The translations under genes were made by a program, and so were the position numbers. The notes under the pieces were generated by a model. The model was given only the letters and a program-made list of their open reading frames with translations, had not been told where the DNA came from and did no database searches. A stretch of DNA of 64,000 nt from Catonia carolina (lineage: Eukaryota; Arthropoda; Insecta; Hemiptera; Achilidae): positions 99,488,748-99,552,747 of the forward strand of contig JAQMRL010000002.1 of the NCBI GenBank assembly GCA_035578175.1, in the 5' to 3' direction. How positions within the stretch are numbered: position 1 is the stretch's first letter; every line of letters begins with the position of its first letter. Shown piece after piece: positions 10,738-21,840 of the stretch.

Positions 10738-11390
10738 ATGTCAGCTCCTGTTGAAACATGTACAATGGAAGATGAACGTTCAGTGATAAGATTTTTGCTA
10801 TCCAAAGGTGTAAAACCAACAGAAATTTCATCAAGATTTGTGAAACAGTATAACGAAAAGTGCTTAAACCACAGTATAAGTGGAAAGAACAGTTTAATTT
10901 GGGCAAAAAAAATGTACGAACCCCCCTCGCTTACAAAAAAATATTCAAAACTTACGCATTAGCCGGTAAAGTGATTTTGACGGTTTTCTAGGACTTACGA
11001 GGCTAAATTTTAGTGACTATTTAAAAGAAAAGCGTACCGTAAACAACGGGTAGGCTACTAGCCTAAAATGGTGCAATAGAAAGTGAAACCCGCGATAAAG
11101 TGAAAAAGTAAGGGTATTTTCTCAAAAGGTGTTTCTTTTGGATGACAACGCGAGCCCCCATACGAGACAAACGCTCAAGAAATTGGGTAAGGAGGTGTTG
11201 CCACATCCTTCTTACAGCCCAGATCTGGCCCTGTTCGATGTTCATTGTTCATTTGGCTCAAAGACTTTAACACAGCATGAAGTTCGATGAAAACGAAGTG
11301 GTTAAAAAAGCGATACACGAAGTTAGATTTAACAGCAAGGTACAACGTTCTTAACTTGTAGCTGAATATATTAATTTTCATCCCCTCGAA
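10738..11390 (+). pseudogene. Mariner-like transposase, internally deleted
   Basis: The gene opens with MSAPVETCTMEDERSVIRFL and continues GVKPTEISSRFVKQY, the N-terminal helix-turn-helix (HTH_48 type) of mariner transposases. It then jumps near 10,920 to the catalytic region. LAGKVILTVF-stop-DLRG lies at about 10,955-11,010 with a TGG-to-TAG stop at the first catalytic block. Further on are DNASPHT and [16 protein letters not shown] at about 11,135-11,240, carrying the second and third acidic residues. The second helix-turn-helix and linker, roughly 100 residues, are missing. Several stops and frameshifts make it dead. Terminal inverted repeats were not identified. Confidence 0.8.
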
Positions 11391-12061
11391 AAATGGAATA
11401 AGTAAATTAAATAGAAATGAATGTATAATATAATACACCGTATTTAAAAAAATTGTTTTATTGGAAAATAAAATATTAAAAACTTCATTGTTTTTATGGC
11501 CTGTAAATTGTAATAACAAAAATTAAATAAAATCCCCGTAACTAAATTAATCTTTAATAATGTTAAGTTTTTAAATATATATTTAATTACAAAGACTAAT
11601 TAAAATAACAAACCCTTTTATAAATCTCATCCCTCGATGATAAAATGTCAAAGAAACATTCTAGCACATCATTATTTTTTTCATTGTTACGGTTGGGGTA
11701 ACAATCGTTAAATCATCTTCTGGAATAACTAAAAAAACCTCCCCCTTTTAAACTAGTGGGCGTCATTCTATTCATTTCTGTTAGTCATGTTTATCGGGGT
11801 TCGTTTTCATTTGAGGCGTGCCTGATAATGGTGCCTATAACAAGCTGTTATCTTTAGGGTAGTTTGTTCAACGTACAATGCCATTAAGAACCATGCTGTT
11901 GATTGGGTTTTTAAATTTAATTAATAAATTTAAAAAAATAAGTTTGCTTTAAAATTTAGATAATTTTTAACTTATTAGTATTTCTTTTAAGGAAATTATT
12001 TTATTTAATATGAAATCATAATTATCACAATAATTTAATGACAGCTGTTTTTCACTATTAT
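11391..12061. other. AT-rich DNA without recognisable gene
   Basis: No motif found beyond the decaying 3' side of the mariner copy. Confidence 0.5.
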
Positions 12062-12073
12062 AAAAATATCTTG

Positions 12074-12264
12074 CCGGCCGCATTGGCGCAGTTGGTAACG
12101 TGCTCGCCTTTCATCATGCGGTCCTGGGTTCGAATCCCACTCAGGCATGGCATATTTTCATACGTTACAAAAAATCATTTCATCCTACATCACATAAAGT
12201 TCCACCCCAACGTCGTCGCTAATGACCATTGCAGTTGATGCGACGTTAAATAAAATAAAAAAAA
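12074..12264 (+). repeat. SINE family A, tRNA-derived, with 12 bp target-site duplication
   Basis: The head contains a Pol III A box (TTGGCGCAGTTGGTAACG) and B box (GGTTCGAATCCC) in tRNA spacing. It is followed by a ~100 bp body with GTCGTCGCTAATGACCATTG and GCGACGTTAAATAAAA, then a poly(A) tail. AAAAATATCTTG occurs at both 12,062-12,073 and 12,265-12,276, a perfect target-site duplication. This marks a fairly recent LINE-driven insertion. A CGCTAATG box recurs in the SINEs near 44,750 and 49,500, suggesting a shared body module. Confidence 0.88.
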
Positions 12265-12279
12265 AAAAATATCTTGTTT

Positions 12280-13490
12280 TTTTATGAATAAGTGATTTGT
12301 AATTTGGAATAAGTAATTTGGAAGATCAAATATTATCTCTGCTACAATAACTACTTTGTTAAACTACTCAAAAAAATTCAACATTTGATTTAGAAAAAAA
12401 TTCGCTACTAAGTTCACTTGGTTTCAAAACATTATTTTTAACATTTCAAAACCGTTATTTTTTTAAATTTTAAATTGTTCCAATTTTCACGTGTTAATTA
12501 TTCATGTAATTGATATTATGTTTTTATTCTTACAAATATTTCATTTTTTTATAATATTATTTTGTTTTTATTTGATATTACTGTAGCTACTTAAATATTG
12601 TTAGCCCTACATGTGTTCAGTTTTTCCATTTTGTCCGTTTAAATTTACAACTGTGCTAGTCTGCTGAACCAGTAAATAATATTTACTGGTAATATACATA
12701 TATTATATGTTTATCTATGTATTACCTTTACACTTTTAATAAGAACACCACTCATTTTCAAGACGCTCGCTTTAATTTTGTTTGTGCGTTAAAATATTCA
12801 TTGTAACCTGTAAGCTTTGATTTAAGATAGAATGTTTAATAAATTTTAAAAAATATTTGTATATAATGCAATGATTAAAAATTATAAGATCAAATTCGCT
12901 TAATAATTCATGAAAGCTGTGAAAAAACCACATTCTGCGGAGTTGACGTTTGGATAGACTAGTTAACGTGGATTATCCATCACCCGAATTAGCGATTTAT
13001 AGTTTTATAATTTAAATTTAAATCGAGTCACTTGTATGCCGGGTGGATTGATTAACTTACTTAGGGGATGTTTAGAGCTATGCGGAATGTATATTTCGAA
13101 ATGTTTATTTCCGACTAATGCGTAATTTGTCCCATAATAATACCACTGGTAAACCCACCTCCGACCAGAGAATAAATAAATATGTGTTAAAACAAATAGA
13201 AGGTAAAAGCTACTTCTTTCAAAATCTGTGTCGACCTCATTAATTTTTGTAAAGTTTACAAAATACTCTACTTGGAATCGGATGTGACATTATTTTCAAA
13301 ATATCTATTCCCTGAATAATTAAAAAAAAGTTTAATATAGGAAAGATTACTAAAAGATGTCATATTATAGGATGTCACACTGATAGGCTGAATAACAATC
13401 GTCCTGAACGAATTTACAACAGACAAATAAAATAAAAGATGACTTTCTTTATTAATAAAAAGATTTTCATATTTTAAAAATTACGTTTTG
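12280..13490. other. AT-rich DNA without recognisable gene
   Basis: Nothing recognisable. Short imperfect AT palindromes only. Confidence 0.5.
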
Positions 13491-13712
13491 TCATAAAATC
13501 TATGTTATTCAGGAAGCTCTAAGCTTTCCAACAGTGAAAACATTTTAGAAATAGAATAGGTAGTTTCTGAGATTACCTCGAACAAACGAACAAACATCAC
13601 TTGATTATAATGTTAGTAAAGAAAAGAAAAACAGCCGTGTATTTTTATTGTAATTGTGTAAATATTTGCAGTTGCAATTTGTATTGGTTAATTTTAATTG
13701 GTTATAATATAG
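13490..13712 (-). mobile_element. Family F copy (Helitron-like terminal segment)
   Basis: It shares with 2,336-2,640 the block AGGAAGCTCTAAGCTTT at about 13,510, then AGTTTCTGAGATTACCTCG, CAAACGAACAAAC, ACAGCCGTGTATTT and TGTATTGGTTAATTTTAATT. It abuts the long inverted repeat at 13,713. The Helitron assignment is by resemblance to the 34.4-35.1 kb locus. Confidence 0.4.
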
Positions 13713-14657
13713 GTAGGTACCGGGTGTCACACGGAATTTGAACCATAGGGAAATAGCATTGATTTTCATTAGTTTGTTAATATTTTCTTCCCACAAATAA
13801 ATGAAGATTTGTTGTAGTCAGGAATCATTAGAAAATGTTTAGACCTTTTAAAAAATATAAATTTTAATACATTTTAAGCTGTATTTTAGCTGAAATACAC
13901 AAATTTGTAACCGTTTTCCGTTTAAGTATCGTAAATTTTGTCATCTTTTGGCTTTGTTATGTTTGGAGTAATGGTAACGTCCTGATCCGGAGATGTAAAG
14001 AAAGGCGGGTCAAACCCATCAGCGTTAAAATATTTTTATTGTTCAAAAAATATTGGAAATATTAAAAAAAATAATTTTTAATTTTTTTAATTTTGGCAAT
14101 AATTATTGTTTTATATCTAAAATTATTTACTTAAAAATTTGTTTTTTTTGGAAGCAATTTCAGTATTACTTTAAATACCTAAATATTTCCTTAAACAACG
14201 TTCAATTTTCAGAGACAGTTGATTGTTGCAATAATTTTAGATTGTTGATGATGAAACAAATTGTCAAAATGAAAAAATAAGTAATTTTATTTTTAATAAT
14301 TCCAATATTTTTTGAACAATAAAAAATTTACCGCTGATAGATTCGACCCACCTAATTTACATCTCCGAACTTGAATGCTACCATTACTTTAAACATAACA
14401 ATGTGAAAAGTTGATAAAATTACAATCTTAAATGGGAAACGGTTACAAATTTATCGTTTTAAGCTAAAATACAGCTTAAAATGTATCAAAATTTATATTT
14501 TTAAAAATGTCTAAACGTTTTTTAATGATTCCTGACTATAAAAAGTCTTCATTTATTCGTGAAAAGAATATTTTATTAACAAACTAATGAAAATCAATGC
14601 TATTCCCTATAATTGAACCTATGATTTAATTCCGTTGGACACCCAGTACCTATATAT
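13713..14657. repeat. Long inverted repeat (~365 bp arms) containing tRNA-like segments
   Basis: The left arm (13,713-~14,085) and right arm (~14,285-14,657) are reverse complements over nearly their whole length. Shared blocks: AGGTACYGGGTGTC; GGAATAGCATTGATTTTCAT; AGTCAGGAATCATTA; ACATTTTAAGCTGTATTTTA; TTTGTAACCGTTT; GTTATGTTT; AGTAATGGTA; CGGAGATGTAAA; and TTGTTCAAAAAATATTGGAA. The AGTAATGGTA...GGGTCAAACCC part of each arm resembles a tRNA A box/B box pair. Arms differ at scattered positions, so the duplication is old. About 200 bp of unrelated AT-rich DNA forms the spacer. A transcript would fold into a long imperfect hairpin. Confidence 0.8.
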
Positions 14658-14659
14658 AT

Positions 14660-15473
14660 TATTGGTTATATATAGGCTTAATTAGAGCAACGATACAATG
14701 TGTTTAAATAATAAAATTTAAACTATTTTTCGATTAATCTATAATTAATAGCACAATTAGGCCTATATTATTAATTTTTGTTTTGTAAATAGGTACTAAA
14801 TTTAGTATTGTACATTCTGAAATACTTATGTATGTTAGTATTTTTGTTTAACTAATTTATTTATGTATTTGGTTTACGTAGAACTCATATTTGTCGTAGA
14901 TAGACTTATAATTAACTATATTGAACGTTGCTTATTACCAACACAATATACATGCTAATAGTAGATGGAGAAATTATTGGATGTGCAAATTTCTACTACA
15001 GTATCCCTTCTCTCGTCTCTATGTATACAGGTAATGTAAGTTTGAGAAATTCATTATAGTGTATCTAAGCATAGAATGAGAAAACATTGCGATCTTACAG
15101 AAAATTTATACCAGAATTTTAATTTATCTTCATATTTCAATGTCGCTTGAAGTAAAAAATAAATAGTTTCTTGAAGTACATCCGTCTGACGTGATCGCTT
15201 TTTACTGTGTGCTGAAATTTAAAACTAAGATTTTTAAATGCAACATCCGAAGTGGTTTTTAATTAATTATGTACAATTTTTATCAAAAATAATCTGATAG
15301 TCTTTTTTAATGTATAATTTACTATATATTTCAAATTATATTCTTACTTTTACTTTATAATTTTTCATAAACTTTCATAAAAAATCCATATAAATTTTTT
15401 TAACTTACTAATTATTTTTTTATATTTTTCTAGCCCTCCATAAATGTATAATGGAATGAAGTATTTTTTTGTT

Positions 15474-15504
<31 letters not shown>

Positions 15505-16688
15505 TTATTTATTTATTTATTTTATTTACATCTCTTTTCTATTCTTTTTTTTACTCTTTATTATATTCTTTCTTTAATAGTTTTTTTACCGTATTATACT
15601 TTTTTAGTCTACCATTGAAACAACAGAAAGTATACAACCACCAAATACATAAATTCAATAAAATTATAACTCACTCACATACTCCATCACGAAATCTCAC
15701 TACAAGGCTTAAGTAACTTTAAATTTTATGTGTAATTTCGCGTTTTTAAAAAAATTCTTTTAAATTAGAAAATTTGTAAATAATAATTTTTTTTCAAAAT
15801 TACAAGTTAAAGTTGTTTTAGGTAAAATATACAAATAATTAAAATTAAAGAGAATTAAAAATTCTACAACTGTTGTATTATCAACAGAATTGTTGAATTG
15901 TTTTATCATACGATGATTAGTTTTAAGGAAATTCACGATACTCCGAAAAAGAGTTAAAATAGACATAATTTTCCAGTTTCGATAAAAAATTACAAATTTA
16001 TTATCAACAAAATCATAAAAATTTGTAGTCTGCTGTGAAAGTATTTTTTTATAATTAGTAGTTAATTTTTTCTCCCCAAAATTTCATTTTAATAAGCACG
16101 ATAAATTTAGGCGAGTTTGCTGTGTACCTCGCTACACACACACTAGTCGAGCAATTTCTCCTCTCTCACCTGAAACTTATACCTTATTTTAAAATTGACC
16201 CTTTACGCTCAAAAAATGTACTCCGCCTATAATATCTACTACACATCAAGTGATAGATTATTATATTCACGACCATGCGTTAAAAAAAATTCAAATTAAA
16301 GAAAAATTTCACTGTTATATTATTTTCGTGTTTAAAAATTGGGTTACCGTATTTGATTGCACACGACTACTGTACGTATGTTTTGAAAAGTAAAGTTTAT
16401 ATTTCGTACAAAAATTAAAAGAAGATGTAAATTACATTTTGTTTCACTCCCTACGATTTATATAGAAAATATAATTTTTCAAAATAAATGATTCAATTGC
16501 CTGGATTCAAAGTTACGACAAAACATTATTCATTACATATTAATATCTATTATATATTATCCAACTGCCGTAAATTTTTACAATAAATAATAAATACAGT
16601 AATGAAAAGTACAGAGAATAAACTACTTTTATTTAATCTAACACGTAAAAACAGTGTACTTGTAACAATGTAAAGAGCGCAAGGGCAC
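14660..16688. repeat. AT-rich DNA with (TA)n and (TTTA)n microsatellites
   Basis: No gene. A (TA)n tract followed by (TTTA)n runs from about 15,473 to 15,525. The 90-codon Tyr/Ile/Phe-rich frame across it is microsatellite translation. A moderately GC-richer piece near 16,100-16,240 shows no motif. Confidence 0.6.
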
Positions 16689-16714
16689 AACGTCCTATGA
16701 GTACATAGGACGTT
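16689..16714. repeat. Perfect 26 bp palindrome
   Basis: AACGTCCTATG, loop AGTA, CATAGGACGTT: 11 bp arms with no mismatch. No flanking repeat was recognised. Confidence 0.7.
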
Positions 16715-17718
16715 ATAGAAGGGATACACAAGCGAAAACTCGACCCGCCTAAATCTTTCGTTCTTAGTATAATAAATTAAGATTTCAACCTGTTAATCAA
16801 GTGTGTATTGTAGTGATTTTTGACAATTTCATGCATCGTATTGTATCGGTATTGTGATTGTATTGTAGGCTATTGTAGTAATGTTGTAAAAGATTTTTGT
16901 AGAAGTTGTAGAAATAAGAGAATAAAATAAGACAACTTAAAATAAACCTCTCTTTTCACTCATAAATAATTAATTTTCTCGAACTTAGTCATTTCATTAT
17001 CCATGAATTATGCAGGAATTTTACTTATCATGACACTGCTACGGCATGTCAATTCTCTTCTGCATATTGTTAAGTCTGGTGAAATAAATACGGCAAGATT
17101 ATCTAGCATTAATATTACCATCTATAACGCATGGTTTAATTTTAAAAAATTAAACCACTATACCTTGACGACATTAAAGTTGATTTTCATACTCAAAAAT
17201 TAGAATTTCTTTGAAATTTCATTCGTGAACACCATCTTTATTTTTCAAATGAAAAAATTGTTAAACAAATTTTTTAATCTCGCGTGAAAGAGCGATAAAA
17301 CATATTTTTTTCATATAACTTTTTTTTAATGCATAATCTGTTGTACAACAATAAATACAACTTATTAATTAGAATTAACACATGAAAAAATTACAACCCA
17401 CTGGTGTAATTAACAAATTATAATATTAAAACATATTATACTGCTCTTAATTATTATTTACAATCAAAATTATATAGTTTAAAAAAAAACAAACAAAAAT
17501 TAAAATAAAATAAAATAACCAAAACCTCCTTTAAAACGAAAAAACAAAATGAGAAGTAATAAATAATAAGCACATGATTCCAAAATAATTATATGTACAC
17601 CGAACTTTACTGGAGATAATTAAACATTTTCATTCAGTTATTTACACATTCACACTCAAACACGCCAGTGATCTACAGAATATTAACATTATAATATTTA
17701 CAATGTAAAATCACACTA
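16715..17718. other. AT-rich DNA; left part may include 3' UTR of the Jockey remnant
   Basis: No coding sequence. The segment 17,480-17,718 lies directly 3' (minus strand) of the Jockey-type remnant and may be its 3' UTR. Its outer boundary and tail were not found. A CATTGTAA-rich stretch at 16,800-16,900 has no known motif. Confidence 0.4.
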
Positions 17719-18221
17719 TCAGAATCGCCCTGGGAGATCCAGTACTGTAGCACGTTTTATTCTATGAACATCATTGCTGTTGTCTAAGAGATTCAGTGCT
17801 AAGTGATTTAAGTGATTGTTTGACTTTTGATGTATTTACGACTGAAACTTCGTATTTCGTCTCATACCGTCTGCACATTCATGTCACGATGTATATCGGC
17901 ATTGGTACTATACCATGGTTTATTTAGTATGGTTCGCAGAGCTTTTGATTGAAACCGTTGCAGAATCTCGATGTTTGAAGTTGATGCTGTGCCCCATAAC
18001 TGAATCCCGTAGGTCCAAACCGTCTTCAGCATGGATTTGTACAAAAGTAGTTTGTTGTCAATTGAAAGATGAGAATGGCTACCAACGAGCCAATACATCT
18101 TCCTAAATGTAAAATCCAGCTGTTTTCTTTTCATTTGAATATGTTTGCGCCAAGTCAGACCTCTATCCAAGTACATTCCTAAATATTTTACACTTCTGGC
18201 CTGTGGAATATGATAAAACAT
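17719..18221 (-). pseudogene. Jockey-clade LINE ORF2 C-terminus, 5' truncated
   Basis: A 119-codon open frame (17,862-18,221) contains SVKYLGMYLDRGLTWRKHI, then LYKSMLKTVWTYGIQLWG, SNIEILQRFQSKALRTI and HRDMNVQTV. These are in the order found after the RT catalytic core in Jockey-type elements. A frameshift follows. The protein then continues in another frame with SNDVHRIKRATVLDLPGRF and a TGA at 17,719-17,721. The match stops abruptly at 18,221, so endonuclease and RT palm are absent (5' truncation). Direction is opposite to the family F copy that starts just beyond. Confidence 0.88.
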
Positions 18222-18229
18222 ATGACACT

Positions 18230-18482
18230 AATGAAATCGAGTAACCCCACCAGTTGCCCAATTCCTATTCACGTTTACGTAACACTTCCAAAATCAAGAC
18301 GAACACTATAGTGAAAATTCATTAAAATCAGTTTAATAGCTTTTGAGATTACTTCATACGTATAAGTACATAAAAATTTTCTGTGCATTAGTATACAACT
18401 ATACTATTGTAGCAATTTAGTTGATTCTGTGACGCAGCTATATTCCTTATAAATTCATAGATGGACTAGCGTATATTTAGCC
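18230..18482 (-). mobile_element. Family F copy (degenerate)
   Basis: It shares AAATCAGTTTAATAGCTTTTGAGATTACTTCATAC with the other F copies in diverged form. TTCTGTGACGCAGCTAT and CCTTATAAATTCAT follow, as after 2,580. The diagnostic AGGAAGCTCTAAGC block is not present, so this is a partial copy. Confidence 0.35.
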
Positions 18483-18502
18483 TCCGTTAGCTTCCCCATT
18501 TA

Positions 18503-18750
18503 TAGTATTTGGGACACGTCATGCGGAATGAGTCCAGATACTCTTTGATACAGCTCATTGTGCAAGGGAAAATAGATGGAAGGAGAGGACCAGGAAGAAG
18601 AAGAATATCCTGGCTACACAACCTCAGGGAATGGACCGGAAAGACATCTGCTGAACTTTTCCGTATTGCTGTCAGCAAAGTGAGAATTGCCATGCTGGTC
18701 GCCAACATCCGAAACGGATAGCGCACTGAAAGAAGAAGAAGAAGCTTCCC
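18503..18750 (+). pseudogene. LINE ORF2 extreme C-terminus with (GAA)n tail
   Basis: The open frame reads LGHVMRNESRYSLIQLIVQG, KIDGRRGPGRRRISWLHNLR, EWTGKTSAELFRIAVSKVRI, AMLVANIRNG and a TAG. This is the very widely conserved end of one insect LINE lineage, immediately followed by an (AGA)n tail at about 18,726-18,745. The coding part is intact from LGHVM to the stop, but the RT domain upstream is missing, so this is a short 5'-truncated insertion. The remnant at 55,920-56,325 (-) ends in a related sequence. Confidence 0.85.
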
Positions 18751-19465
18751 CATAATTTTTGAGCTTTTTTTTTGAAGTACTTCTGTCTCAATTATCACAA
18801 AAATACTGCTTATCACAAATTTAATATCACTAGTTACTCTTTTTTTAGATTTCAGAAAGCAGTTTGCAACCGCGTATTAATACTCTTTTTTTTAAGCTTT
18901 GCATGGTGGATATATAAGCGGAGTGAGTAGGGACATCAGGACGTCGAGGGAATTCTGTCATTTCCTGAAAAAACTGTGTTTTTTAATTTTAAATGATTCT
19001 CTATAGGTTGTATGTAAAAGAAAAACCTAAAGGCCTCATTTTAATTTTACCAATTAATAAATATTTAATTGTCTATTAGCCTATCTTCTATGAAGTTCCT
19101 GACTTATTATCCGTGGTATAAGAGAAAGGTCATAAAAATGAATAAACTGGTAAAAATATATTTGTTTTAACTAAATCATAATTATTTCGTGCATTTCATG
19201 CATAGACTACACTTTATTCAGAAAGAAACAGTTTTGCAAGTGTATAAATATGTATCTTGATATGTCTTCATTAAAAAGTTGGAAATGACTAAATAAACAG
19301 TAATGAGATACTTTAAAAATTTAAACTTCAAATATTTAGAAACGTTTTAGACAGAAATTTATAAGAATACTTAAAAGTTCATCCATAAAGAAGTTTAATA
19401 CCGTGAGGATGAATATTACAGAGATTTTTGCTTTATAAAAAATAGATATAAGGTGTCTGCGAATG
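18751..19465. other. AT-rich DNA without recognisable gene
   Basis: Nothing recognisable. Confidence 0.5.
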
Positions 19466-20165
19466 AAATTGAGAGACTTACTTGACTTTACGGCGATGTT
19501 CCTACAGATGGTTCGCTTCTCGCATACCAAATCGCCATCGATCTCGATCCCACCAGCCCTCCTCTGTAAAACTGCCTCTTCTCCATTACGGACGTGACTC
19601 CCTGCAGCCAAGTACATCGCGGTATTTCTCTTCTACTCCAACTTGAAAGACAGTACTCTAAGAGTCTCCTCGGCCAACTATGCCCCTCCATCCTCTGAAC
19701 ATGGCCATATCACACCAACTGCCTTATTTTAATGTCCTCCACTATTTTACTGCCAAAACCTATCCTCTCCCAACTTCCTCGTTTCTAACCCTATCCATCC
19801 GGAAAATATGACATGAACGCCTGGAGCAATCCATCTCTAAAGCCTTCAATTTGTCCTGTCTTCTTCTATCCAGGGTCCAAGCCTCACAACCATACAACGT
19901 AATAGGTTTCACTACAGCATTATAAATTCTTTTCTTTGTGTTAATTCGGATTTTCGGCGACCAAACCAGGGAATTCAAGCATCTTATTGCTTGAATTGCT
20001 ACACATCTAATATTTTCCCCATCCAGCTGCAAGTCTTCCTGAGGTCCCCCGACTGCCAAATACTCTGTCGTTCCGCAGTTGATCTTCAACCCCATCTCAC
20101 ATATTCTTCTTTTAACTTCCTAACCATATAGGATAGATTCTCCTCATCCGCAGCCACAACGAAAT
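19466..20165 (-). pseudogene. LINE ORF2 C-terminal remnant, frameshifted
   Basis: The minus strand encodes MGLKINCGTTEYLAVGG, then a strand with LQLDGENIRCV, then NTKKRIYNAVVKPITLYGCE and AWTLDRRRQDKLKALEMDC, and R-DRVRNEEV. After a frameshift, WPRRLLEYCLSSWSRREIPR, TWLQGVTSVMEKR and a final AIW/GMR-EA block follow. The order (GL-IN--KTEY, YGCEAW, R-DR-RNE-V, TW-GV) is that of the region from just after the RT catalytic FADD to the C-terminus. Upstream RT and endonuclease are missing. No simple-repeat tail is evident at the left end. Confidence 0.8.
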
Positions 20166-20389
20166 TGAGAGAAAAATAAAAATTATATTTTGGTATTTGA
20201 TTGATTGAAATCTATCGTTTCGTTGGCAAAATGTCTTTGGTTTAATAACATTTACGGTATTTTAAGAACTATATCAGAGTATTTATTAATTTTTAAACCA
20301 TCTACTTAATTTACAATTTTTATAATCTCTTACCAATTAGCAAATATGAATAAAATTGTAAAATTATTTAACTGTGACACCAACAATAG

Positions 20390-20655
20390 TGCGTTTGGAG
20401 GACGTCTCTTAGCCATCGGCGCTTCAGCCTTCTCCGCGGGATATCTAGTATGTCTGGCGAATTTGTCTGCTACATGTACTGTCTTCTATTCCAAGTTTCC
20501 GGGTTCGATTCTCGGTCAGATCTGACATTTGTTCACTACTTATTTTCATTTATCATCATTCATCGTTTTATTTGCATTAATTTTACAAGACAGTCGAAAT
20601 TTAAAAAAAAACTATGTACGGATTCGTGTGTATTGAAATTTAATGTGAAATAAAT
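20390..20655 (+). repeat. Possible tRNA-like SINE
   Basis: TTCCGGGTTCGATTCTCGGTCAG at about 20,497-20,520 has a good Pol III B box (GGTTCGATTC). It is preceded at plausible distance by GCGGGATATCTAGTATGTCTG, a weak A box. The body is short and an A-rich stretch follows near 20,608. No target-site duplication was found. Confidence 0.4.
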
Positions 20656-20659
20656 TATA

Positions 20660-21445
20660 AAGGTCTTTTTTATGTCGTATAATAAAAGTAAGTCGTTGTG
20701 TACTAATTTTTTAAATTAATTTTTCTACACTTTGACAATCTGGTTGAAACTGAATGATACAGTTAGCAATAAAATAAAATAAAAATATTCTCTCAGTATT
20801 ATTTTTAGAAAAGTTAGAATTTCAGACAGCTATTTCCCAGTACTTCTGATAATAAACACAGTTACTTCAGAGTAGAGATTATTAAAAATGTTAAAGTAGT
20901 AACAAAATGAACATGTTGAATAATGTTATCAGTAATATAATATGTTGCAACATAACCCTTCCATCTTGCTTATTACTTTACTTCACCTAACTTTTCTTAT
21001 TACACAGTTCAGTGAGGCAAACGAGTTTGTACAAGTATATTGCCTTTTACTGACTTGGAGTCAATAAAAACTTCACCGATGTGATAGCCAAGCGTTTAAC
21101 TTTAGTCAGTTCGACTTTATACTACGCCTTTTCCACTGTTGTTTCGTAAATTCCAAAACAGGGAATTGAATTCTAAATTAACCGCAACCAACATTGACGC
21201 TGTTTCTAAATAAACTAGACAGACACAGTCCCAGAATGTGTAAATTAACCTCATTGTATTACTAACAATGTGTTAAAGTGAGCTAAAACGAGAGTAAATA
21301 GAGTTTACTAACAACGCGTTTATTTCGAATTTTCCTGCTTAAAGGTTCACAAAATAAATTTTAAAATAGATTACATGAGTTCTTATAATATTCGTAAAAA
21401 TCTAATAAGATAGTATTGATTGTTGAGATTATATTATTATTATTC
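20660..21445. other. AT-rich DNA without recognisable gene
   Basis: No motif recognised. Confidence 0.5.
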
Positions 21446-21448
21446 ATT

Positions 21449-21840
21449 ATTGTTGTTGTTTAGGTCATCAGCCGAAAAGCTGGTTTGAACCTCTAGAGGG
21501 TATACTTAGTAAAGCGAGAAGTGAGGTGGTTAATTATTGCCTTCTTCACTGAGTGGAAAAGTATGCTTATCAGCATGCCGGGATCTCTGAAAAGCATCTA
21601 GTTTCCAACTTGCAATTGACACATTCACTTCATTCACCACAGGGTCCGGCTGTATAATGAAATTCATTACTCTCAGAGGAGATAACTGTTACTAGTGTCT
21701 ATTACACGTGTACCTCTTCTATTCTTCAGTCATATAATTCGCTCACCATTTGTGATAAGAAACAGAACTTTTTTTGTAGCCCTGGAACTAGCAAATCGAG
21801 TGCAAATAATTTAACTCTCCGCCTGCCTGTTATCGACAAT
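21449..21840 (-). repeat. Family D interspersed repeat, copy 3
   Basis: Minus-strand copy whose 3' end on the plus strand is ATTGTTGTTGTTTAGGTCAT. Landmarks are retained (AGCATGCC, the CACAGGGTCCGGCTG box, GCCTGCCTGTTAT at the far end). The 3' hairpin is partly eroded (ATACTTAGTAAAGC). It is more diverged than copies 2 and 4. Confidence 0.75.

Noticed and set aside
12074..12150. Functional tRNA gene
   Set aside because: A and B boxes are good, but the cloverleaf pairs poorly and the sequence continues into a SINE body with a poly(A) tail and target-site duplication.
15444..15716. 90-codon Tyr/Ile/Phe-rich frame suggesting a membrane peptide
   Set aside because: Created by (TA)n and (TTTA)n repeats.
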